The notes beneath the pieces are model-generated. The model did not search any database. It had not been told where the DNA came from and was given only the letters and a program-made list of their open reading frames with translations. This document shows, piece after piece, positions 58,328-64,000 of a stretch of 64,000 bases of DNA. Position 1 is the first letter of the stretch. Every line of letters begins with the position of its first letter. A program made the translations under genes and the position numbers. This DNA comes from Euzebya sp. (lineage in GTDB: Bacteria; Actinomycetota; Nitriliruptoria; Euzebyales; Euzebyaceae), in NCBI RefSeq assembly GCF_964222135.1, contig NZ_CAXQBR010000003.1, positions 124,001-188,000 of the forward strand. The letters are read 5' to 3'.

Positions 58328-60673
58328 GTGCAGCAGACGGAGAGCGCAGTTCGACAGGAGGGGACAGCCGCCTCGGCCGTGCCCTCCGGCGAGCTGGGCC
58401 CGCCGGACGGGGACGTGTCCCCCCAGACCACGGTCGCGTTCCGCACCTGGCACCGCCTGCTCCGGTTGCTGCTCGCCGTGCACGTCCCGCTCCTGCTGCT
58501 GTTCGCGGTGTTCCGCGAGGTGGAGCTCGGCACCGCCCTCCTCGGCGTGGCCGTCCCGACCGCCCTGGTCGCGGCGGCGAGCGCGGTCGGCGGCCCGCGG
58601 GTCCGCGCCGGGCTGGTCGCCGCCGGTCTGGCGTCGTGCTCGTGGCTGCTGGTCATCTGGTCCGGCGGGGCCATCGAAGCGCACTTCCACGGGCTGATCG
58701 CGATCGGCCTCGTGGCGCTCTACCGCGACTGGATCGCGGTCGCGATCGTCGCCACCGCGCAGGCCGCGCTGCACCTGGTGGTGGCCCAGCTCGCGCCGGA
58801 CGTCGTCTACAACCACCCGGCGGCCATCGAGTCGCCCGCCGTGTGGGCGTTCGTCCACGTCGTCGCCGTCGCGGGTGCGGTGGCCATCCCGATCTTCTCC
58901 TGGAGAGGCAGCCGCGCGGGGGAGGTGCAGTCGGCCAGCCGCGCCTCGAGCGAGGTCCGCGAGGCCGCCGAGGCCCAGCGGCAGCGGGAGCTGGCCTCGG
59001 TCTACGCGACCGTCGCACGGCGCAGCCAGGCCATGATCGAGCGCCAGCTGGATGTGATCGAGCAGCTGGAGGCCGCCGAGCAGGACCCCGAGACGCTGCA
59101 GAAGCTGTTCGCGCTCGACCACCTGGCGACCCGGATGAACCGCGAGGCCGGGTCGATGCTGGTGCTGGCTGGCGGCGAGCCGACGCGCAAGGTGACCGGC
59201 AACCCGCCGCTGTCCGAGGTGGTGCGCGCGGCCGTCGGCGAGATCGAGCACTTCACCCGCGTCGACCTGCAGTTCGATGACGACCGGCGGGTCGAGAGCC
59301 GACTGGTCCCCGCCCTCATCCACCTGCTCAGCGAGCTGATCGAGAACGCCGCGGAGTTCAGCCCGCCCGATTCCCGGGTAGTCGTGCAGGGGACGACGAC
59401 GGACGACGGCGGCTACCAGATGCGCATCGTGGATCGGGGCATCGGCCTCGACGACGCCCGCACCGCCCACTACAACCAGCTGCTCGCCCACCCGCCGTCG
59501 ACGTCGCCGACCGAGTCCTCCCGGCTCGGGCTCGACGTCGTCGCCCGGCTCGCCGGCCGGCACGGGATCCCCGTCCGGTTGGCGCACAACGCCGAGGGCG
59601 TCGGCGTCACGGCGACGCTGCAGGTCCCCGCGCCGCTCCTCGGTCCGGCCGACGAGGAGGTCCTGGCCGACGCGCCCCCCGCCGAGCTTGTCGACGCGCC
59701 GACGCCGGTGGCGGCCGCGGTCCTCGACCCCGAGCCGGAGCTGACGGCCCCGCCCTCCCGCTGGGCGGCTGCGACCGCCGCCGGTCCCGCCCCGGCCCCC
59801 GCCCCGGCACCGGAGCCCGTGGCGGTCGGGGCGCCCCCCGACCCTGCCGAGGCGACGCGCGCCACGACCGTCCCACGGGTCGCCGCGTCGGTCAGCACCG
59901 GCATGAGCTGGTCCTACAGCGCGCACCTGCGCAGCCAGCCAGCCCGCCCGGCCGCCGCCGTCGCCGCGCCACCGCCTGCCGGGCGCGGCTCGCGCTCCCA
60001 GGTCACGGGACCTGCGCCGCGCCAGCCCGACGCACCCGCGGCCGAGCCGGTCGCCGCTGCGGACGCCGACCACATCGAGCGCATGCTCCACGGCCCCGCG
60101 GCGGGACCGGCACCGGCAGCGGGGGTCGCCACGTCGGCAGGCCGTGACCGGACGCCCGACCCCTCGTCCGAGGAGGGCAGCCGGCCCGCCCCCGAGGACC
60201 TGCGACGGACTCCGCCCCCGCCCTCGCGCCAGCCGGACACCCCTCCGGAGACCCCGCGCAGGCCAGCCGCCGCGACGCCCGCCCCAGAGACGCCCGCCCC
60301 AGAGACGCCCGTCGCCGAGACCCCCGCCGCTGAGGCGCCGGACCCCGTGACCACCCGTCCGGACTCGCCGGTCGCCGACGCCACGGTCGCCGACGCCCCG
60401 GTCACCGACGCCCAACCGTCGGCGACCCGCAGCGGACTGCCCCGCAGGGCCCGCGGGACGTCGCTGCCCGCCGGCCTGCGCAACCCGCAGGACGCCCAGC
60501 CGGCCAGCGCCTCCGCCGCTCCCGTGTCACGGGAGGAGTCGCGGTCGCTGCTGTCCAGCTACCAATCCAGACTTCAGGCGGGCCGCAAGGCTGCCGAGGA
60601 CCAGGTGGCGCAGCAAGGTGGTGCGCCACGCCCCGCTGGTACCCCCACCCCCGAACGGGACGACGACCGATGA
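58328..60673 (+). CDS. cvnA: Conservon sensor histidine-kinase-like protein CvnA
   Basis: A 781-residue membrane protein. About five spans (residues 43-200) are followed by a helical linker (residues 205-275), a HisKA-like/DHp region (ALDHLATRMNREAGSMLVLAGG) and a GHKL ATPase (LIHLLSELIENAAEFSPPDS as N box, IVDRGIGLDD as G1, RLGLDVVARLAGRHGI as G2). A tail of 340 residues is Pro/Ala-rich with PAPETPAPETP repeats. In Streptomyces conservons this protein passes signals to the Roadblock and GTPase partners. GTG 58328 has AGGAGG at 6 nt. Stop overlaps cvnB by ATGA. Confidence 0.87.
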   Translation: MQQTESAVRQEGTAASAVPSGELGPPDGDVSPQTTVAFRTWHRLLRLLLAVHVPLLLLFAVFREVELGTALLGVAVPTALVAAASAVGGPRVRAGLVAAGLASCSWLLVIWSGGAIEAHFHGLIAIGLVALYRDWIAVAIVATAQAALHLVVAQLAPDVVYNHPAAIESPAVWAFVHVVAVAGAVAIPIFSWRGSRAGEVQSASRASSEVREAAEAQRQRELASVYATVARRSQAMIERQLDVIEQLEAAEQDPETLQKLFALDHLATRMNREAGSMLVLAGGEPTRKVTGNPPLSEVVRAAVGEIEHFTRVDLQFDDDRRVESRLVPALIHLLSELIENAAEFSPPDSRVVVQGTTTDDGGYQMRIVDRGIGLDDARTAHYNQLLAHPPSTSPTESSRLGLDVVARLAGRHGIPVRLAHNAEGVGVTATLQVPAPLLGPADEEVLADAPPAELVDAPTPVAAAVLDPEPELTAPPSRWAAATAAGPAPAPAPAPEPVAVGAPPDPAEATRATTVPRVAASVSTGMSWSYSAHLRSQPARPAAAVAAPPPAGRGSRSQVTGPAPRQPDAPAAEPVAAADADHIERMLHGPAAGPAPAAGVATSAGRDRTPDPSSEEGSRPAPEDLRRTPPPPSRQPDTPPETPRRPAAATPAPETPAPETPVAETPAAEAPDPVTTRPDSPVADATVADAPVTDAQPSATRSGLPRRARGTSLPAGLRNPQDAQPASASAAPVSREESRSLLSSYQSRLQAGRKAAEDQVAQQGGAPRPAGTPTPERDDDR

Positions 60674-61098
60674 ACTCAAGCCAGCTCAGCGATGACGCGC
60701 GCAACCTCAACTGGCTGGTCGCGAACTTCACCGCGAAGGTGCCCGGCGTGGCCAACACGCTGGTGCTCAGCGCCGACGGGCTGCCCCTCGCGCTCAGCGA
60801 CAACCTGGACCGCGAGGCAGCGGACCAGCTCGCGGCGATCGCGAGCGGCCTGTCCAGCTTGACCCAGGGCGCCGCCCGCTGCCTCGCCGCCGGCGCGGTC
60901 AAGCAGTCGATCGTCGAGATGGACGCAGGCTTCCTGTTCGTGCAGACGATCTCGGACGGCTCGATCCTGTCGGTGCTGACCACGACCGACGCCGACCTCG
61001 GCCTGATCGGCTACGAGATGGCGCTGCTCGTGTCCCGCGTCGGCGATGTGCTGACCCCGGCTCTCCGCGTCGAGCTGCAGGCAGCCCTCCCCTCATGA
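60670..61098 (+). CDS. cvnB: Roadblock/LC7 domain protein CvnB
   Basis: A 142-residue Roadblock protein (LNWLVANFTAKVPGVANTLVLSADGLPLALS; LLSLTT-like ILSVLTTTDADLGLIGYEMALLVSRVG). Roadblock proteins act as GTPase activators or scaffolds for the small GTPase CvnD. ATGA overlap with cvnA and with cvnC. Confidence 0.92.
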   Translation: MNSSQLSDDARNLNWLVANFTAKVPGVANTLVLSADGLPLALSDNLDREAADQLAAIASGLSSLTQGAARCLAAGAVKQSIVEMDAGFLFVQTISDGSILSVLTTTDADLGLIGYEMALLVSRVGDVLTPALRVELQAALPS

Positions 61099-61472
61099 GC
61101 ACACCTCCGGTCGACGGTGGGTCGCAGGACTGGTCGCGGCTGACCAGGCCCTATGCGCTGACCGGCGGTCGGACCGAGCCCGTGGACGCCGACCTCGCGC
61201 TCGAGTCCCTCGTCGAGATGACGTGGGAGGGCTACGACGCCCTCGACTCGCTGACCTTCGAGAAGCGCGACATCATCCGCCTGACCCAGGAGACCGTCAG
61301 CGTCGCCGAGTTGGCCGCGCACCTGCGCGTGCCCCTCGGCGTCGCCCGCGTGCTCGTCGCCGACCTGGCCGACGCCGGCTACGTGGTCGTGCACCCGCCG
61401 CCGGAGGGTGCTGAGGGCGGTCAGGACCCGAACCTGCTCGAGAAGGTGTTGGATGGCCTACGTTCGCTCTGA
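61095..61472 (+). CDS. cvnC: DUF742 protein CvnC
   Basis: A 125-residue DUF742 protein with RLTRPYALTGGRTEP at the start and VAELAAHLRVPLGVARVLVADLADAGYVVVH, a winged-helix-like core. It links the kinase-like and GTPase parts of the conservon. Overlaps cvnB by four bases and cvnD by 20 bp. Confidence 0.92.
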   Translation: MSTPPVDGGSQDWSRLTRPYALTGGRTEPVDADLALESLVEMTWEGYDALDSLTFEKRDIIRLTQETVSVAELAAHLRVPLGVARVLVADLADAGYVVVHPPPEGAEGGQDPNLLEKVLDGLRSL

Positions 61473-62073
61473 CCGCAGCCGCCAGGCCGCGCGTGCGCGC
61501 AACGTCACGCGGGTGGCCCCCACGCCGACCAAGATCGTCGTCGCGGGCGGCTTCGCCGTGGGCAAGACGACGTTCGTCGGCTCGGTCTCCGAGATCGACC
61601 CGCTCCGGACCGAGGCCGCCATGACCGTTGCCTCCGAGGAGCTCGACGACCTGAGCAAGGTCCAGGGCAAGCGCTCGACGACCGTGGCGATGGACTTCGG
61701 CCGGATCAGCCTGTCCGACGAGCTGATCCTCTACCTCTTCGGAACCCCCGGACAGGGTCGGTTCTGGTTCATGTGGGACGACCTCTGCAAGGGCGCGATC
61801 GGCGCGATCGTGCTGGTCGACACCCGCCGGCTCGAGGACTCCTTCGGCCCGATCGACTACTTCGAGGACCGGGGCATCCCCTTCATCGTGGCCGTGAACG
61901 CCTTCGAGGGTGTGCTGCTGCACGACCTCGACGAGGTCCGCGAGGCGCTGCAGCTGAGCCGGGAGATCCCCGTGGTCCGCACCGATGCCCGGCTCCGCGA
62001 CGCCTGCAAGCAGACGCTCATCGAGCTGGTCCAGCAGGCCCTGCGCAAGGCGGAGACCGCCCGAGCCCGCTGA
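61453..62073 (+). CDS. cvnD: Small GTPase CvnD
   Basis: A 206-residue Ras-like GTPase. P-loop VVAGGFAVGKTTFVGS, switch/G3 LFGTPGQGRFWFMWDDL, and the G4 region read VAVNAFEG without NKxD, as in conservon GTPases. A basic N-terminal stretch (RSDRSRQAARARNVTR) may bind membrane or partners. ATG 61453 is chosen so that the P-loop region begins normally. No cytochrome P450 (cvnE) follows. Confidence 0.92.
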   Translation: MAYVRSDRSRQAARARNVTRVAPTPTKIVVAGGFAVGKTTFVGSVSEIDPLRTEAAMTVASEELDDLSKVQGKRSTTVAMDFGRISLSDELILYLFGTPGQGRFWFMWDDLCKGAIGAIVLVDTRRLEDSFGPIDYFEDRGIPFIVAVNAFEGVLLHDLDEVREALQLSREIPVVRTDARLRDACKQTLIELVQQALRKAETARAR

Positions 62074-62089
62074 CCGCCGCCGAGGGCGG

Positions 62090-62323
62090 TCAGGCGAGCA
62101 GCAGCCAGGACAGCAGGCTGAGCATCACCGCTCCCGCGCGGGGGTGGTCGGATGCCGCGAGGCTCTGGATGGCGGCATCCCAGCCGATCATCGCCATCAA
62201 CAGGTCACCGGCGTCGTCGTCGTGGACGTCCATCGCCAGTGCGTTCGCGGTGACCTCGTCGGGGGGGCCGACCAGCAGGCCGGAGTCGTAGTGGTCGCCC
62301 GTGGGGGCGTTGGGGCGTGACAT
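62090..62323 (-). CDS. Small protein of unknown function, paralogue of the gene at 62445
   Basis: A 77-residue protein with DVHDDDAGDLLMAMIGWDAAIQSLA followed by a hydrophobic end (AVMLSLLSWLLLA). It aligns by eye with the neighbouring small protein around the shared IGWDAA motif and the following L-A-x-L pattern. GAGGAG lies upstream of ATG 62323. It converges with cvnD (16 bp). A helical membrane-associated or partner-binding protein is likely; function unknown. Confidence 0.7.
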   Translation of the reverse strand: MSRPNAPTGDHYDSGLLVGPPDEVTANALAMDVHDDDAGDLLMAMIGWDAAIQSLAASDHPRAGAVMLSLLSWLLLA

Positions 62324-62444
62324 CTGCAGGGCTCCTCGGGGGGGTCGGTGCGGGCGACAACCGGATCCTGCCCGGATCCCATCCCGCGTCCTCACCCCTT
62401 GGCCGACTCTTTGCCTGCAGGTGACCGTCCCCGGGTGCGCGCGG

Positions 62445-62681
62445 TCAGCGCTCGCGAGGCGGCTGCTGGGTGGTGGCGTTGGCGTCCGCGATGAAGAGGC
62501 CGCACACCATCGAGTACAGGCCCATCGAGGCGCGGACCTCCTCCATGCCGGCCAGGGTCGCGAACGCCGCGTCCCAGCCGATCTCCTGCACCAGCGCGTC
62601 GACGGCGTCGTCGATGTGCGGGTGCTCCGCCAGGGCCGTGTAGGCAGCCAACGTGTGAGCCAGTCCGTTGGGGTACTTCAT
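62445..62681 (-). CDS. Small protein of unknown function, paralogue of the gene at 62090
   Basis: A 78-residue protein containing HIDDAVDALVQEIGWDAAFATLAGM and a hydrophobic stretch GLYSMVCGLFIADA. Shares IGWDAA and the D-D-A lead-in with the next gene on the same strand, 121 bp downstream. GGAGG is 8 nt before ATG 62681. Function unknown; no homologue recognised. The gap 62324-62444 shows nothing clear, and 62682-62802 holds only the pyrC promoter region. Confidence 0.7.
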   Translation of the reverse strand: MKYPNGLAHTLAAYTALAEHPHIDDAVDALVQEIGWDAAFATLAGMEEVRASMGLYSMVCGLFIADANATTQQPPRER

Positions 62682-62802
62682 CTCGGGGCCTCCGGCGGGT
62701 GGTCGAGCTGGTGGGCGGTGCGTCGTCGTTCCCAACGACGGGGGGTGGAGCGGGTGACGGCCTCGCTGACGGTCCTGCGTGCCGTTGCGGCCAGCTTGCT
62801 CC

Positions 62803-62808
62803 TACCCT
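62803..62808 (+). promoter_or_regulatory. -10 element (TACCCT), leaderless pyrC
   Basis: TACCCT with a 6-nt spacer to ATG 62815. Confidence 0.55.
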
Positions 62809-62814
62809 CCCCAC

Positions 62815-64000
62815 ATGGAAACAACCCTGCTCCGCGGTGGAACCTTGATCGACGCAGCGTCACCTCCGCGGGCTGCTGACGTGCTCGTGCAGGCCGGTGA
62901 GGTGCGCCAGGTCGCGGCTGCGGGGGAGGGAGAGGTGCCGCCCGGCGCCCGGGTCCTCGACGTCACCGGGCTGCTGGTCATGCCGGGTCTGGTCGACATC
63001 CAGGTCCACTTCCGCGAGCCGGGGGGCACCGAGGCGGAGGACATCGCCTCCGGTGCCGAGGGCGCGGCGAGGGGTGGCGTGACGGCCGTGGTGATGATGC
63101 CCAACACCAGCCCGGCCATCGACGACCCCGCGGTGGTCGCGGAGGTCCTCGCGATCGGCCGGTCGGCCCCCGTGGAGGTGCACACGGCCGCGTCGATCAC
63201 CGTCGGGCGCCAGGGTGAGCGGCTGGTCGACGTCCGCGCCCTCCACGCCGCCGGCGTCCGGGTGTTCACCGACGACGGCAACGCGGTGATGGACGCCGGC
63301 ATCATGCGCGCCGCCCTCGAGGCGACCACGCAGCTCCCCGGCATGGTCGTCAGCCAGCACGCGGAGGACGCGTCGCTGGTCGCGGGTGGCGTCGTGAACG
63401 AGGGCCTCGTGGCACGCAGCCTGGGCGTGGGCGGCCGCCCACGGGAGGCTGAGGAGGTGATCGTCGCCCGCGATGTCGCGCTGGCCAGGCTCACCGGCGG
63501 CCGCTACCACGTGCTGCACCTGTCGACCGCCCTCGCGCTGGACCACGTCCGCCGGGCCCGCGCCGAGGGCGCGGCCGTCACCTGCGAGGTCACCCCGCAG
63601 CACCTCGTGCTGACCGAGGGCGACGTCGCGCGGCTCGGGACCAGCGGGAAGATGAACCCGCCGCTGCGGACCGCCGCCGACGTGGACGCGCTCCGCCGGG
63701 GGCTGGCGGACGGCACCGTCGATGCGATCGCCACCGACCACGCGCCGCACGCCCCCGAGGCCAAGGCCGCGTCGCTGGCCGACGCCCCGCCGGGGATGCT
63801 CGGGGTGGAGACCGCCGCGGCGGTGGTGTGGACCCACCTGGTCCGTCCTGGTCTGCTCAGCCCCGCGCGTGCCGTGGAGGTCCTCTCCACGCGACCGGCC
63901 GCCATCGCGGGCCTCTGGCGGCACGGCGGTCCCGTCGCCCCGGGGCGTCCCGCCAACCTCTGCGTCCTCGACCCCGAGGAGACCTGGGTCGTCGACCCGG
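62815..64000 (+). CDS. pyrC: Dihydroorotase (partial, runs off the window)
   Basis: At least 395 residues of a class I dihydroorotase, the third step of pyrimidine synthesis. VMPGLVDIQVHFREPGG, TDDGNAVMD, VVSQHAEDASL, YHVLHLSTA, and IATDHAPHAPEAKAA provide most zinc and substrate residues. The first His of the HxH zinc motif (usually DxHVHxRxPG) is Gln here (QVH). The rest is intact. The reading frame is open to the window end. Confidence 0.9.
   Translation, partial: METTLLRGGTLIDAASPPRAADVLVQAGEVRQVAAAGEGEVPPGARVLDVTGLLVMPGLVDIQVHFREPGGTEAEDIASGAEGAARGGVTAVVMMPNTSPAIDDPAVVAEVLAIGRSAPVEVHTAASITVGRQGERLVDVRALHAAGVRVFTDDGNAVMDAGIMRAALEATTQLPGMVVSQHAEDASLVAGGVVNEGLVARSLGVGGRPREAEEVIVARDVALARLTGGRYHVLHLSTALALDHVRRARAEGAAVTCEVTPQHLVLTEGDVARLGTSGKMNPPLRTAADVDALRRGLADGTVDAIATDHAPHAPEAKAASLADAPPGMLGVETAAAVVWTHLVRPGLLSPARAVEVLSTRPAAIAGLWRHGGPVAPGRPANLCVLDPEETWVVDP

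Noticed and set aside
62090-62681. The two small genes as a toxin-antitoxin pair
   Set aside because: They are paralogues of each other, 121 bp apart with separate ribosome-binding sites, which is not the usual TA layout.

Overview
The window looks like a chromosomal segment of a very high-GC actinobacterium (roughly 73% G+C by eye). Pointers to the phylum are an IdeR-type iron regulator, the mec-cysO-cysM sulfur pathway, a fosfomycin-insensitive type of MurA, an htdX-fabG4-fadA2-fadE5-like lipid cluster, a BldN-type sigma factor and a conservon. CWB2 cell-wall repeats, the MurD2/MurL route to D-glutamate and very frequent leaderless promoters would suit a deep-branching lineage such as Nitriliruptoria/Euzebyales; that placement is inference. 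Sixty-three protein genes, one tmRNA and many repeats were recognised.

Layout. 1-8000: mixed housekeeping genes (VOC protein, TesB thioesterase, AbrB-type membrane protein, GNAT, HisN-like phosphatase, DUF218, hydrolase) and a malic enzyme/Nudix pair behind an IdeR-like regulator. 8105-11700: prfB with its programmed +1 frameshift, two half-genes resembling a degenerate transketolase, and a CWB2 protein. 11731-14600: a 3 x 62 bp repeat, then paaABCD without paaE. 14621-17301: DUF1707 protein, DUF1992, endonuclease IV, SIMPL protein. 17456-23784: a cell-division and trans-translation block: ftsE, ftsX, an EnvC-like M23 protein, a CtpA protease, smpB, a methyltransferase and ssrA, with an HNH endonuclease gene abutting the ssrA 3' end. 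24518-30004: CBS/BON protein, XPB-like helicase, TrkA-C protein, thioesterase, selD. 30027-31779: JAMM peptidase - CysO - CysM. 31994-36082: DMT exporter, TetR/PH pair divergent from a DrrAB-type exporter. 36114-42567: HtdX-FabG4-FadA2 facing two acyl-CoA dehydrogenases. 42772-47235: hydrolase, AraC regulator, murA, acyl-CoA dehydrogenase. 47251-52301: sigma/anti-sigma pair, murD2 and murL. 52357-55971: metallo-beta-lactamase protein, rph, rdgB, Ycf46-like AAA ATPase. 56006-62073: BldN-like sigma factor, DUF5667 protein with a repetitive tail, then a four-gene conservon (cvnABCD). 62090-62681: two small paralogous unknown proteins. 62815-end: pyrC, cut by the window edge.

Working together: ftsEX with the EnvC-like protein should form the peptidoglycan-hydrolase activation module of division; smpB and ssrA form the ribosome-rescue pair; JAMM-CysO-CysM makes cysteine from a protein thiocarboxylate; MurD2 adds L-Glu and MurL epimerises it; the sigma/anti-sigma pairs and the conservon are signalling modules. 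At least sixteen genes have a TANNNT -10 element 6-8 nt before the start codon, which predicts leaderless mRNAs.
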